Part shown: positions 33,867 through 46,265 of the stretch, in pieces
Layout of the letters: each line of letters starts with the position of its first letter
How positions within the stretch are numbered: position 1 is the stretch's first letter
NCBI GenBank assembly: GCA_032768795.1
Contig: CP136490.1
Location: 4,030,001 to 4,094,000, forward strand
DNA from: Tremella fuciformis
Lineage: Eukaryota; Basidiomycota; Tremellomycetes; Tremellales; Tremellaceae
Reading direction: 5' to 3'
DNA: 64,000 bases
Translations under genes and position numbers: made by a program
Notes under the pieces: generated by a model
Database searches by the model: none
Seen by the model: only the letters and a program-made list of their open reading frames with translations
Told to the model about the DNA's origin: nothing

Positions 33867-36257
33867 CTACAGGTTGAACGACCATACCTTCATCACCTCC
33901 TGACCTTCTTTCTGGCCCGCCACTAGGCCGACGATCTTCTCCTCATCGAATGCGAGCTGTCGTATAGCCGGCCGGACTTCCGATAACGGTGGTAGGCTCG
34001 GCATGGGCGGGCGAGCAAGGAAGAGCGACCTTGCAGCGGACGAGATACTGGCAGGATGGGGCAGTTTGCTCCGTGCGTCCTCCCATGCGTCACCTGAGCT
34101 GCCTGTATCCAATGGCTCAGGTCCAGATGCTCCTCGCCATGTTTGACGTCGCCCACCGGGTCGGACCTCAACATATCCGATCGTTCGCCCAACTTTCTCA
34201 TGCACCATGTCGGCAGAATCGGTGTCGAGATCGGCGTCGAGCTCCCATACCAGGACTCGTCCATCCTGCGCACCGGACACACACCTTCCTGCCGAAAGAG
34301 AGACAGACGTGACGGCAGCAGAGTGGGCGAGCAGTGTCTGGCTATGTGTGATGGGCGGCTGGGAAGTACTGAAGTCCGTTCTCGATGCCCGAGGAGGCGG
34401 TGAAGGCGATGGAGAGGGGGTAGGCAGAGAGTACACCTGTATGCGATTGTCGTCTCCCGCTAAGACGCACCATCGCCCGTCAGACCCAACTCCTATGGCA
34501 TTTCGGCCCTTGACGCCGACAACCGGGCGCAATCTCTTGGGCCAAACGACATCCGCATCGTCGGCATCGACACCCTGACCGACGCTCCAGCAATCCCCAC
34601 GACGCACATCGACCGATGCAGACGAACCTGGGTCTAGAACGAATTCTTGAACAGCCACGGTCCACGAGGCCGGGTACATGGGGGTGCAGTATGTGAGGCA
34701 TGCCCGATGGCTCGCGGCGCTGTTCGGCTCGAGATCAGGCGCTTGAACTGCGTCGTCGTCGACTTCTGACTGTGGAAAGAGCGAAAGTGCGGCCGGATGA
34801 AACGACACATCCGAGTGCATGGTCGACAGATGATTCGGACGCGATGGCTGACCAGATATCGAGGAAGTTGGAATCCGATAGAATGACAAGTGGAAACCGA
34901 GGGTGCATGTGACGAGCATTGGGTGGTGCATGCTCGCCAGTACGACCGGATCGCCCAGGAGTGGTGTGAAGACGGTCGCTCTTCTGCGAACTGATCTAGG
35001 CCGATGCGAAGGGGGTTGCACCGATTCTCTGACCCAGTCAAGCTTGGACGAGGGGGATGAATGCCGCACGCGAAGGACGACAAAGCCGCCCGACTGGTAG
35101 AAAACCGCAAGCCTGGCAGGCAAGGCGGGCTTCATGCCGATATGATCTTCCTCGAAAGTTCCATCCTCGGCAAACGCGACGGCCTGGTCGGCGCATATAG
35201 CCGTGACATTGTCAGGTCTATGGGGCGAAGACCAACTTGGCGGTGGAGGAATGATGCCGATGGGCGCTGCGGATGTAGCGGGAGAGCTGGATGAGCGATA
35301 CACATTGACTAGAGGCGATGCGGGGTTGGATGTGAAAATGAATGAGGGAAACAAGGCGATGTGATGCTCGGTGTACGGCGGTGAAGGATCTGCGCCAGCT
35401 ATTCCATCTGCGCCAAGTTCGGTAGCAACGAGCGAGGGCGATGGCGAAGGGGGTAGCGGTATATCCGCCTCAGACAGAGCATTCCCGTTAGACCTGACGG
35501 TCAACGTGATTTAGAGTGGGTGTGGGGCACTGACCAGTTCGTGCCCAGTCTCAACATCATCTTCCAATCCACACCGTCGTTTCGTACGCCATGTCCTACC
35601 TCGGCAGTCAAAGCTCGGGCTTCTCGCCGTGTGAATGCAGTGGCATGACCAGTCCCCTCCAATCTCCGGCTCGTTATGGGCGTTGAAGATTGCTCGACGG
35701 GTCTGGGTGTCGCCGATCCTGACACGGAAGGTGATCTCGATGGAGAAGGCGGTGGGAAAGCTCGGGACGGCAATCTCGCGATAGGTCGCATCGATCTGTT
35801 CGGGGTAGAGGTTGACGAGCGCTCCGAATCGGTGTAGACCAGTCGGGAATGGTGGGGATGCGGGTATCGAGCTGGGTATGAGCACGTAATCGCTCACATA
35901 GGTAGTGGAAGCATCTCACATAAGTATAAACGTTTCCATAGCTGTATCACAGATCCAAGGGGAATGTGTTCAGCGCCACTGTATGATCGGCTCGGAGGGC
36001 AGATGAGGGAAGGGTACGAGGCTCACCTGTTGATCCAGACTCATTCTGGCAAAGTACCGATTGACACTTTGCACTCCGGCCAGCTCTTGGGGCGACAGAT
36101 ACGAAAGGACTCGAAGAAAGATCTCTTGGTATGGAAAGAGGTCACTGATCGTGTGCTTTCTGCCTTCCTCGCCCAGATGACCTTTGTACGACGGCCGCTC
36201 GTGGAGCGCAAGGGCGCCGTCTTCGTGCTCAGGCGAGCGTGATCGTTTGAGAGACAT
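33867..36257 (-). CDS. F-box protein with WD40-like C-terminus
   Basis: The start is MSLKRSRSPEHEDGA at 36257. The F-box reads ISDLFPYQEIFLRVLSYLSPQ, then ELAGVQSVNRYFARMS. Three introns follow; their joins are LDQQ to LWKRLYL, LYL to SRYPHPHH, and LRLGTNW to SNGNALSEAD. The large last exon has an N-terminal beta-like region (ALFPSFIFTSNPASPLVNVY). Repeats like WD40 blades are visible near the end: LLAHSAAVTSVSLSAGRCV, SGAQDGRVLVWEL, and a final VMKVWSFNL. F-box/WD40 proteins choose substrates for SCF ubiquitin ligases. I cannot name the orthologue. Confidence 0.8.
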
Positions 36258-36551
36258 CTCAAGCGGCGCACCCTTGTCCGACACCGACTGTGCTGACTGG
36301 CCGCCCTGGCCCCAATGGCCTTCCTGAGGGCGTCGAGAAGAGCAATGCAAGACGGACGAAGACCGCCGCCACCGGTGACCGACCTCCACCAAAGGCCAAA
36401 GTGCCCAAGTGCCACATCCCCTTCATCGAGGAGCAGCGTCGGCAATATCGCCCCTGACCAAAATCCCGAAATTTGCCTCCGCCCCCTCCCCTCACCATCG
36501 AAACCCTTCTCTTGGTTGCAGGTGGTGGATTTTCGCTCTCTATAGCTCACC
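36258..36551. promoter_or_regulatory. Divergent promoter, F-box gene / RPS25
   Basis: 294 bp lies between the start codons. No separate gene is seen. Confidence 0.4.
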
Positions 36552-37139
36552 ATGCCTCCCGCCCAAGTGAAGAGCAAGGCGCAGAAAGCCGCCGCCGCCC
36601 AAGCTGGTGGCCGTGCTGGGTGAGTCAACGATCTGCAAACACTCCCGACTCGATATCAGGAGACTGTAGAGGAGGGAGATGAGGATTGGGAGGAGATTGG
36701 AGCAGTGGTATCGGCGGCGATAGGGTGATATCAGAGGGCGGCCGCTGACTGAACAGCAAGAAGAAGAAGTGGTCCAAGGGCAAGGTCAAGGACAAGGCCA
36801 ACAACGCCGTTGTCCTCGACAAGGCCGTCTAGTGAGTGGCTCGCACGAGATCGAGATTCAAGGCTGACGCGATCTCTTCACTCTACTTTCTCTACGTGCG
36901 ATTCCACCTCGTCTCTCGCCATGTCTATCGACACCACTTCTCATCGCAGTGACCGTATCCTCAAGGAGGTTCCCACCTACCGAGTCATCTCCCAATCGAC
37001 CCTCATCGACCGCATGAAAGTCGGTGGTGCTCTTGCCCGCCGCGCTATCGCCTACCTCGAGAAGGAGGGCCTCATCAAGCGTGTTGTTCACCACCGTGCT
37101 CAGCTCATCTACACCCGTGCGACCGCCGGCAAGGAGTAG
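36552..37139 (+). CDS. RPS25: 40S ribosomal protein eS25
   Basis: Three exons (introns 36620-36756 and 36832-36949) encode a protein of about 110 residues. [12 protein letters not shown] begins a Lys/Ala-rich N-terminus, then [34 protein letters not shown] and [20 protein letters not shown], all diagnostic of eS25. The two introns (137 and 118 nt) are two to three times longer than the usual introns in this window, a common trait of ribosomal protein genes. I looked for a box C/D snoRNA in them and found none that convinces. Confidence 0.95.
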
Positions 37140-37245
37140 ACGTGTGGATGGCAGTACTTGGGGGTTGTAGGATATGATGATGGATCGCATCGCACCATGC
37201 TCCTGCACATCTGGCTGGGAAGGACCTGCATGCCCTACGACATTG

Positions 37246-38623
37246 CTATCCACGGGTGCCCAAATCTGGCTTTGGTAGCCGTGCTGCCAGGTAGTCCCAG
37301 ACCGTCTGCCCTACCTTCCGCATGACTTGTCTGACCTCTTCACCTGCAGGCGAAGATTGCACCATGACCGGTCTCCCAGCATCTCCTCCGTCGCTGACAG
37401 ATGTCACCAGCGGTAGATTGCCTGCTGTATAAGCTTCTTATTGACTGTGCGCATCGAGCCCACTCACCCAAGACGGGGAGATGGAGTTCCGAAGCAGCTT
37501 TGGCGAACTTGTCTGGACTACCGAACAGCTCGTGTGGCGTGGAGCAGGATGCACAGGTGTAGTGGGACATATTGAGAAGCAAGCCGATGATCTAGGTATA
37601 AGTTTAGCTCCCTTGTTGACTAGAAGGGGACATACCGGTATGGATACCTTGTTGAACATTCCAACACCCTTACGAGCATCAATGAGAGCCACGTCTTGCG
37701 GTGTAGAGACGATAACAGCTCCTGCCGATCAGCATGACTTGCACTCACCCGCGTATTTGACGAGAGCCTTACCATCAACGTCGACCAGCTGGCCCAAGCT
37801 AAGCTGCACATCTCCTGTCCCCGGAGGCATGTCCACCACAAGCACGTCTAGATCCTCCCTGCCGGTTCCGGTTGGCTCGGTCCAGTCCACATCGAAAAGG
37901 AGCTGGGGATCAATTTGTATTCCTAGCAGTACTTGGAAGAATCGCCAACCTGCTGAACCGCCTTCATGACCATCATTCCTCTCCACACGACTGGCGAGTC
38001 ATTGGCAGGGTTGGGTGCTGTTCTCGTCAGTCCCTCACAAGGTCTTCCTGGTTCTGACGCACGTAAGAGATAGCCTATAGACATTGTTTTGACACCATGA
38101 TTGCTGAGCGGAACAAGTTTGCCCTCTTTACTCAACTCGGGATCCCCAGCGTTCTCCAGGCCCATGAGCTTTGGTACGCTAGGCCCGAAAATGTCGAGAT
38201 CCAATAGGCCTATTCGAGGCGGACGAGGCAGCCGCGATGCAGATAGCAGTGCAAGAGCTAGATTTGCTGTTCTTTCAGCTCCAGCTCGTGGGCTATCATA
38301 ATGAGAGCTTGCCAGCAACAGTTGACTTGCCCACCCCGCCCTTGCCTGATGCAACGACGATGACATGCTGTACACCCCGTATTTTCGACTTTTGCGGGGG
38401 TGCTCCTCGGCGAGGTATGGTCGGCGGGGGATTAGCTTGACGCCGAGGTATGCCCTGGACCTTAGTCTACGGCTCATCAAGCTGTATTCCTCACTAGAGG
38501 ATTCTCGTGTGAAGCACGTCGAACAGATGTCAGGAGCCCTCTTGTTTTGTGGACTTGGCTTCGATGGACCGGCAGCCGAGTCGAGGTAAGCAGCAACCTC
38601 GAAGAGCTTGCCACGGCGTTCAT
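37246..38623 (-). CDS. IND1: Mitochondrial Fe-S scaffold ATPase IND1 (NUBPL/Mrp family)
   Basis: The ATG at 38623 gives an Arg/Ser-rich presequence without acidic residues ([18 protein letters not shown]). A 40-nt intron then joins HENPL to [10 protein letters not shown]. The P-loop is [13 protein letters not shown]. It is followed by a GC-AG intron (38267-38312) and then [40 protein letters not shown] and [18 protein letters not shown]. The CxxC scaffold motif lies in [16 protein letters not shown]. The end is [16 protein letters not shown]. The presequence plus HENPLGIPR identifies the mitochondrial Ind1 branch, which assembles Fe-S clusters of complex I, and separates it from the cytosolic Nbp35/Cfd1. 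About six further introns. Confidence 0.9.
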
Positions 38624-39127
38624 TTTGCTTCAGTCGTCGTGATTACTCGCCTTCTCGACCTGAAAAGTAGTTGCAGAGTGCGATCTTGAAATTTCCAGTA
38701 GACCTTTCGGAGGGACCGACGACAATGACGTTTTGGCCACCGAGTTGGTCACAGTTCAAAACTCGTTTCACACTTTAGACCTCCCCCTTCTTTTTTACCC
38801 TCTCATTCCACGTCTACACTCTGATAGGCTCGACCACAACGTCATGAGGTCTCTCCAACCCGATTAGACAAAGTATTTCCCGCCCCCGTCCTTTGCGCCT
38901 GGAGCGCTCGCTTTGGGCAGACGATCTCGAGCAGTCAAAGAGCGACGAGCGGACGGTGAATCATCGTCGCACCGCACAGCAAGACCGCCGAACAACTCCG
39001 CATCTCAATCCACAATCCACCACATTAGCCCAAGCAAAAGCCCCACCCACCCATAACGCCGCTAGCACCCTTCTCAGTCTTCTCCTCCCAACACGAGCGG
39101 CCATCATCGAGCCATACCTCACTCGAC
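38624..39127. promoter_or_regulatory. Divergent promoter, IND1 / MKK-type MAPKK
   Basis: 504 bp lies between the start codons, with a long pyrimidine tract (CCCCCTTCTTTTTTACCCTC near 38785) and a CA-rich leader before 39128. No gene is seen. Confidence 0.4.
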
Positions 39128-41174
39128 ATGTCTGCCCCGCCTCCGCCGCCCCTCCGGAAGCCAGGAGGTGCCAGGCCGGCTCCTTCGGCTCCTGCCAAAG
39201 GACAAGCGCCTCCTCGTCTACAGATCCCAGATGGCAACGTCCGTAAGTACCTTTGCCCCGACGCGCCCTTTGTCATTGCCCAAGCCCAGCCAAAACATGT
39301 GGGAATCGCCGCCAATACCAGGCTGACGGTCATAGCGGGTATGAACATGGACCAGGCAGGCGAGGGTGGTTGGCTCTATCCTTCACCCCTACCTTCTCTC
39401 GCTCTCAAGCCCCGCGCGACGCCGGCCTCGTCCCCGTATCCAGGCGGATCGTCGTCGAGACCGAAATTGGTCATCTCGGCCGTCAACTCGCACTTCGCAT
39501 CGCCCCTGCCCGCCCAGCATTCAAGCATGCCTGTTCCACGACCTGCCTTGGCCAGCATGGTTAGCAGTGGCGGTGGTCGACCGTCACTCAACTTGTGCAT
39601 ACCGGGAGGAGGCGGCGGTGGCTCTGGCTTCTCATCGGCGCACGACTACCCGACCGAGCAGGAAAACGGGGCCGACTCGCCAACCTCGGAGCTCAAGACT
39701 CCACTGGCAGGCGGAGAGGATAGGAACCCCACTTTGCGTGCACGCGGAGCCGACTATGACGGCGAGTCGAGTTATGGTTATGGGCGGACAAATGAAGCCA
39801 ACGGCGATCAAATGTCTGCCATGACTGAAGATATCCGTCAGGCTCTATCCAGGTCCCGCTTCGACTCATCGCCCCATCCTTCCAGCAGTGGTTTGCCAAG
39901 GTCGCGAGCAGGGTCTAATGCCGGTAGTGCGACCAGCGGGCTCGCCAGCAGAAGAAGCAGCAATGCGGGACGAAATCCTGACGAGCTGTCACTCAAGGGT
40001 CTGAGCATATCCGGCAGTGGGCGCAATTCCTCGAGAACAAGCTTGGACGAGGCTGCGCGTCCACCTCCCTCGGCAACAGTTCTCGGTGAGGATGAGCAGA
40101 GGTTGAGCCCGATCATCGACCCGAGTCAATTAGTCTTTATCAGGCGCCTCGGCGAAGGTACCGGAGGCTCAGTGGACCTGGTCAAAGACGCCAAGACCGG
40201 TCAAATCATGGCAAAGAAGGTGAGCAGCGGTCCATTTGCTCGTCGATCAAGCTGACGAGAAGGTCATCGCCCGGACGTCCAATCCGAAAATGCACAAGCA
40301 ACTCTTACTCGAACTTGAAATTCTGAACACATGTCAATGCCCTTATATCGTCGACCATTATGGCTCCTTTCTGGCTGAGAGAGACAGCCAGATCGGCATC
40401 TTGATGGAATACTGCGAAGCCGGAAGTCTTGACACTCTACTGGGGAAGATGAAGAAGACAGGGATGAGGTGTTCAGAGCATGTCCTGGGAAGGATAGCAT
40501 CTTCGGTACGTTTATCAGATGTGGTTTTGGACTCAGCTGAATTGAAAGGTATTGAAAGGGCTGGACTACTTGCATCAACGTCGCATCATTCATCGAGACA
40601 TCAAGCCTTCGAATATCCTTGTCACGCGAGACGGTGTCGTCAAGCTCTGCGACTTTGGCGTGTCTGGCGAGCTCATTGATTCTATAGCGGGAACCTTCAC
40701 GGGTACCAGCTACTACATGGCCGTGAGTGTGACGGCGCTCGGTGGAACAGGATACTTATCACCTAGCCCGAACGCATCCAAGGCAAGCCGTACTCAATCA
40801 AGGCAGACGTCTGGTCTTTGGGTCTCTCGCTGCACGAGGTGGCTCATCTTCGCTTCCCATTTCCTCCCGAAGGCGAAAGCCAATCGGTTGCGCCCATCGA
40901 GCTGCTGAGCTACATCGTCACTGCTCCTGTCCCTGTCATGATAGACGATCCGAGCATAGGGCGAACCTGGTCAGAGCCGATCAAAGACTTTATGGCCGCC
41001 TGGTAAGTTAGGAAGGCTCGGCTCGGTTGGGGACTGACCGGCAGCCTCATTCGATCCGGCACAGAACGGCCATACCCCCGAGAGCTGCTACAACACCCCT
41101 TCATCCTCGCTAGCGAAGCCAAAAAGATAAACATGGCCAAATGGGTCGCCACATTGTGCGGATGGCCCCACTAA
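39128..41174 (+). CDS. MKK2: MAP kinase kinase of the cell-integrity pathway (Mkk1/2 type)
   Basis: The start is [18 protein letters not shown] probable 98-nt intron (39243-39340) is hidden in an open frame. A long Ser/Gly-rich regulatory region precedes the kinase domain. Motifs seen are the Gly-loop [14 protein letters not shown], Lys in IMAKKVIART, catalytic [10 protein letters not shown] and DFGVSGELI. The activation loop is [15 protein letters not shown], joined to [21 protein letters not shown], then [16 protein letters not shown] and [13 protein letters not shown]. The MAPERIQG..YS..DVWSLG and NVAPIELL-type text is specific to the Mkk1/Mkk2 branch, which activates the Slt2/Mpk1 MAPK under cell-wall stress. 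Four further introns lie in the kinase part. Confidence 0.9.
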
Positions 41175-41598
41175 AGCTGCCCCTTCCCCTGCAGACCGCA
41201 TCGAAACGCACGCCACATTCCGTACTAATCAAAGACCTTTACGATTCACGACATCCCAGCATAGCTTCCCCATCAGCCACGCACGAGTCTACGAGGCATT
41301 GTCACTATACAAGCAGCCGCATCCACATCACGACTGTACATATGCATATCATTCAATTGTGTATAGCTTCCCAGACCAAAGAGCGATTGATAAGTGAGTC
41401 ACACAAAATGCCACATCGGGGTATTTCACGGTCGGGAAAAGTTCGAGGTCGTATGCCATCACGGGCAACATCGTCTTCACTCAAACGACATTTGCATTCT
41501 TCCATTCTGTACTTGACGAGGCTACGTTTCTGCAGGGGACACGATCCAGAGTCACTTGGGAGTAAGAGAATCCGGCAACAGCCCTAAAGAGGGACGAG
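41175..41598. other. Intergenic region between MKK and mL57-like genes
   Basis: 424 bp of 3' UTR and promoter lies between two genes on the same strand. It is relatively AT-rich at 41290-41420. No gene is supported. Confidence 0.4.
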
Positions 41599-42655
41599 AT
41601 GGCGTTCGCATCGACATCGGCCGCAGGGTCGTCCGCCTTCCGATCCATGTCAAGTTTTCGACTGAGTCCTGCCAGTCGAGCCGCATCACTGGGTCTCCCC
41701 TTGCGACAACCTCAACCGAATGCTACGATATGTGAGGCATAGTTCCTACGCTGCAATACTGTTTGACTGACCTGGCCAGACCGACGCAGTTTCGCCGCGG
41801 CAGCCGTAGCGGTAGAAACACCCTCACACTCCGAACCCCTCCCCTCAGAGGACGTCGGGGCCTCTTCCTCTTCTCGCCCCTCGCCAATCGCCAGACCATC
41901 CCGACCACCTGCCATCTCAGCCGCCGGAATCACCTCTGCCGAGGCGCAAACCTTCCTCACTGATCTCCTACACCTCCCGGCATCACACCAGCTCCCACCA
42001 GAACTCGCCCTCCAGATCCTCACCCACAAATCGTATCGCTACGCACATCTGGTCCGGCGCCCACCGAGCTCCTCTCCCACTCCACGATCATCCCGATTCG
42101 CCATACGATCTCAACCTTCGCCCAGCACCGGGACAGGCGTGGCCGAGGAACCGTCCGGAGCGCCGCACAACGCTCGCCTGTCTTTCCTCGGCAGAAGGGC
42201 GATCGCCACATACCTCGCCATGTTCGTGCATTCTGCCCTGCCCACATCGGCCGCTCTGCACAACCTGGACTTTCTGCGCGGGCGGGGACTCGAGGCGAAG
42301 CTGGAGGCACTGCGGCATGTGAATAACCTCGGTCGCGAGGTGGGCGAGCCGTGGGGAGTGGGCGACGTTATGCGATGGGACCAGAACCCCGTGAGTCCAA
42401 ACTCACATAGCGGAGAAGAAGTGCTCATGGTAGAATTCGGCAGAGGATGGCGATGTACGAGTCAAGGGAATGGTGGTCGAGGCCGTGCTAGGAGGAGTGT
42501 TTACGACATTTGGCTCGCCGGCTGCGCATCGCGCATTCCACCTGCATATCCTACCCCGGCTCAAGGGGCAACTGCGAGATCCGGCATTAATCGAGCTGGC
42601 GGTGAGCATGCAGGAGGGCGTGCAGAGGGACTTTGGGGGCGTGTTGAGGCGGTGA
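41599..42655 (+). CDS. Mitochondrial large-subunit ribosomal protein, RNase III fold (mL57/MRPL15-like)
   Basis: Three exons. The N-terminus is a mitochondrial presequence (MAFASTSAAGSSAFRSMSSF.., continuing past the first intron to YRRSFAAAAVA). The core has the degenerate RNase III pattern: LALQILTHKSYRYAHL, then HNARLSFLGRRAIATYLAMF, LGREVGEPWGVGDVMRW, and after the second intron (42391-42433) MVVEAVLGGVFTTFGSPAA. The acidic catalytic residues of true RNase III are replaced, as in the mitoribosomal members mL44 and mL57. The placement in mL57 and not mL44 is from memory of the EPWG..MRW text and is less sure. Confidence 0.78.
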
Positions 42656-42955
42656 TGCGGGGGAGTCAGAGGAGTGAAGCACCATACCAAAATCACAACG
42701 ACCAGCATGAATCATGGAGCATTTACACTGTCCCATTCAGAACTCGTCGCCCCTGCTGTACAAGTGGATTTCGCACACAGGACATCCAGGTGAAGTAGCG
42801 GAATGACGGGGAAGCATATCGGCAACACATCTTTAACGACTGGCATGAAGCGCGGGGCATTCTAGGCTGCTCGCCCCTCCTGTGTCGCCAGTATCGACGG
42901 ACGTCCCCACCAACTGAATTCGCACCAATGCATGCTCTAAGAAGCCCTTGACAAC
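42656..42955. other. Convergent intergenic region, mL57-like / RIP1
   Basis: 300 bp separates two stop codons. Nothing is recognisable beyond 3' UTR sequence. Confidence 0.35.
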
Positions 42956-43994
42956 CTAACCAACGATGATCTTCTCCTCGTCGTCATTGAAAGCATATTC
43001 CGGCACTTCCAAGTTCAGAGGCGCGGGTCCTCGGCGGATACGTCCAGAGATGTCGTAGTGCGAACCGTGGCACGGGCAGAACCAGCCTCCATAGTCACCG
43101 GCCTCGCCGATCGGGACACAACCCAAGTGTGTGCAGACACCAAGCATGACGAGCCTGAAGTCAGTCAGCCATGGTCCACGGGCCCGCCTGGGAATTTGCG
43201 ACCCACCACTCTGGCCGCTGAACACGCTCCTCATCAGTCTGCGGGTCACGCAGGGTCTTGATGTCGACTGCGTTGGCCTCGTCGATCTCATCCGGGGTTC
43301 GGTGTCGGATGAACACGGGCTTTCCTCGCCATTTGACAATGAGGTTTTTGCCTGAAGTCAGCTCCACAGCAGGCACCCTCCACTTCGATCGACTCACCCT
43401 CTGGGATGGCACCCATCTCCACCTCGATCTTGGCCAGAGCCAACACATCTGCCGACGCGGCCATGTTGGAGAGGATGTCCGACACGGTCGACTTTGCTCC
43501 ACTGGCAGCGAGCACACCGAGGGACCCGACCATGAAGTACGACAGGGTGCGGTTGGTATCGGGGGACGAGGCGGTGTAGTTGGAGTAGTCTGGGACGGCG
43601 GTGTGGTCGGCGCGCTGGGCGAGGGAGCGGGACGAGGTGGAAAGGAAACGCTGGTAGCTGATACCAGAGGGAAGGGCTAAATGTCAGTCGTCCGTCCGAT
43701 CGCTCTTCCCTGCTTCCCGGCCCGAGGCCCCCTGGGTATCCCGTCGACCATGACCCCAGACCGCGACGGAGGAGTCTACCCACCGTTGACCCTCGAGACG
43801 CTCAGAGCGCCCGACTGCCTGCTGGCCCATTTGGGCGTCACATCCGTCTGGGAGCGCGGGCCCACTCCGTGCCCATGTCGATGGGCGCCAGCGGCAGCGG
43901 GCAAGCTGGCGGCCGTCCGCGGGGCGAAGGGGACGCCGTTGGCGAGTGTGCGTGAGGTGGGGAGGAGGTTGATGCGGGTGGTCGAGAGTGCCAT
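42956..43994 (-). CDS. RIP1: Rieske iron-sulfur subunit of complex III
   Basis: The start [20 protein letters not shown] at 43994 is a mitochondrial presequence. After an intron (GTGGGT..CTGACATTTAG) the mature part begins near [18 protein letters not shown]. It continues through the membrane anchor ([19 protein letters not shown]) and [20 protein letters not shown] to the 2Fe-2S ligand boxes CTHLGC and CPCHGS, with [21 protein letters not shown] after them. Both ligand pairs (Cys-His each) and the disulphide cysteines are present. It oxidises ubiquinol and passes electrons to cytochrome c1 in the inner membrane. Introns are 3, all with CTGAC branch sites. Confidence 0.96.
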
Positions 43995-44285
43995 GGCGGG
44001 CGATCTAGAGAGAAGAAGTGAGATTTGCTTTTGCTTGGAACTGGAAAGCCGACCATTGGCCCATCGGAGCTGGCAGGAGCCCAACCTCCCTTGACCCGTG
44101 CTATGCGCTCACATGGCTAATCCCGTAATTCGCCGAGGGCTGCTTGGCCATCCACATCCAGTGTGGCACTCGATGTGGCACCTACCATGGCCAGAGAGAT
44201 GGATACGATTATGCATTGGACAGTCGTGGCGATCGTGAGCATGATTGAGAGGGGCATTGCAGCCGTGTCTATGTTCTATGTAAGA

Positions 44286-46015
44286 TCAATGCCGCCACCT
44301 ACCCCATACCAGTCCTCCAATCAGACTGGGAAACTCGGGCCTTCCGTCTCCGCGCCTGAACACGCCAATCTTGGTCATGCCATCCACAAACCACTTGGCC
44401 GACCAGCCGAGGAACACCCAGGTCCACACAAAGCCTATCAGTCTTTCGAAGAACGTCATCCATCCGGGTTGACCCTTTGACCACTCAGGCTTGAGTCGTC
44501 GTTTGACCCGCCTATACAGCCCTTTGACAAGAGCCTCGAAGACAATGGCCACGGGTTGCACCACGAAGAACGGCGTGAGCACAAGGATCTCGCGCCACTC
44601 GAAGTTGGAGCCCTTGTTAGCCCAGACTAGGTTGAAGGTCCCAATGTCGTGCGTCAAGCCGGAGAGGGTGAACACGATGAACGACTTGATGGTATTCGAC
44701 AGTATACTCTTGGTCGTCAGGCGTCGCAAAGGCGGAGCAGCGTCTGACGGTACTGGGTGGAAAGGCGATGTGCGTCCTGAGGGAGCGGGAGTTCCCGTCT
44801 CCGACGAGTCTGGCGTTGTCGACTCAGACGATGAGGGCGGTATGGTGCTCTTGTGCATGACACGCGGATGGATTGACGGACCAGAGGGAGGCAGACCGAG
44901 GATGGTCTCACCAATCCCGTGCACGCCGAACAGCACGAGCCAGCGTCGCATATACCCCTGCCAGGTCTGCGATGGTGAGCAACGTTAGATGAATCGTGCA
45001 AGGAACTCGCCTTGGTCCACGTGACGGCCAGGCCTGGGTTTCTCCACACCTCACCAAGTGTGCCAAAGAGCGGAGGCCAGCCCCACGGGCTGAAAACCTC
45101 GTTGTCCCAGCCCATTAAGCCGCCAATCGCCACAAGGAAGATGCTCAGTCCGGTGTGAGTCTTCTCGCAGCCAAAGATAATCCTCGAAACGATGCACAGG
45201 CTGTACACGCCCCGCTGCCACTGATTCAGGCTCTCATAGCTCGGCGCCACACCCGGTAGTCCGTTGAAGTACGGAGCGGCGCTCGAGCAATTCATGTAGG
45301 ATCGTGTGAGGTCCCAGACGAGCCATCCGAGCAGGTAGTAGCGCAGGCGATAGATGATGTACGACAAGCGAGACGAGGTGACGGTGAACGGATGTCGACG
45401 AGACGAGTGGGGCAAAGGACAGCAGTAGTTCCATCCGATGCCTCGTAGCGACCACCACAGGCTCATGGCCCAGCCGAACTTGGCCATGGTCCATGGTGCG
45501 GGTACGGGCTCAGGCAGGACCTCTTCGACGGCATGCTCGTGATGTGAAGCATGGCCGTTGGATTTGTGACGCTGGACACCGTTTTGACCACTTGCCCCCG
45601 TTCCGTTGGACAGCTTTGCCGGCACCCGTCGGCGCACTCGAAACACATGGTCTTCAGGCGGCCAAAAGACCAGCAGTTCCAGCGTGCGCGTGATATACAT
45701 CACTACATGTCAGCCTGTCAACGCGCCAAGGAAGGTCGACTCGCCAAACAATACCGTAGATCCCCACTGGTCCTCGTCATTGATTTGGTGTACGCCAAAC
45801 TGGCACCACACCCAGCCCATGATGATGAGCGGCGCCATACCCACGCGAAGCATCTTCCAACCTGGCGTCGGGGGAGGCACAAGCAGCACGGTCGTCAGGG
45901 GGATCAACGACATGCCTGCCAGCCAGTGGAGGCCGTTCACTTCGGGTCGCCATTTCGGGAACGGAGGAGGAAGCACCGACGGCCACTGGCTGGGCGGGAA
46001 GTAGTTTTCGAACAT
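44286..46015 (-). CDS. MBOAT / wax-synthase-domain acyltransferase-like protein
   Basis: The start is MFENYFPPSQWPSVLPPPF at 46015. Multiple TM helices follow (AGMSLIPLTTVLLVP, VGMAPLIIMGWVWCQF, RLRYYLLGWLVWDLT, ILVLTPFFVVQPVAIVFEAL). MBOAT_2 landmarks are PPLFGTLGEVWRNPGLAVTW, an intron, TWQGYMRRWLVLFG, and the putative catalytic His in FTLSGLTHDIGT. Fungal relatives transfer acyl or acetyl groups to small hydroxylated acceptors. Two of its introns are GC-AG (45703-45744 and 44967-45010). The stop at 44286 gives an ending like family members (GGLVWGRWRH). A further splice could add a hydrophobic tail coded at about 44150-44250. Confidence 0.72.
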
Positions 46016-46265
46016 CGTCCTGGCTCCGTCTCCCCTCTGTTGCAATCCCCCTCAGTGGCACGTAGGTGTATGATGTGAAGACAACATCTCTCACAGGTTT
46101 GGACACCCCTCAACCCACTACAGGGCCAAGGGGGATGAAAGATCCAACGCCGCGACGCCGAGCGGCATCCGTCGCACCATTCGATCAGGCACAGCCCGGG
46201 CCGAGAGGAGCTCATGCGATGCCATGATACAACAAAGTGTACAACGGTGAACGCTCTATGCAGCA

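Noticed and set aside
36620..36949. Possible snoRNA in the long RPS25 introns
   Set aside because: TGAT- and CTGA-like words occur but not as a box C / box D pair with a terminal stem.
37923..38480. 185-codon minus frame starting [13 protein letters not shown] as the IND1 start
   Set aside because: It is out of frame with the P-loop. The exon starting at 38623, with a proper presequence and a 40-nt intron, gives the expected HENPLGIPR join.
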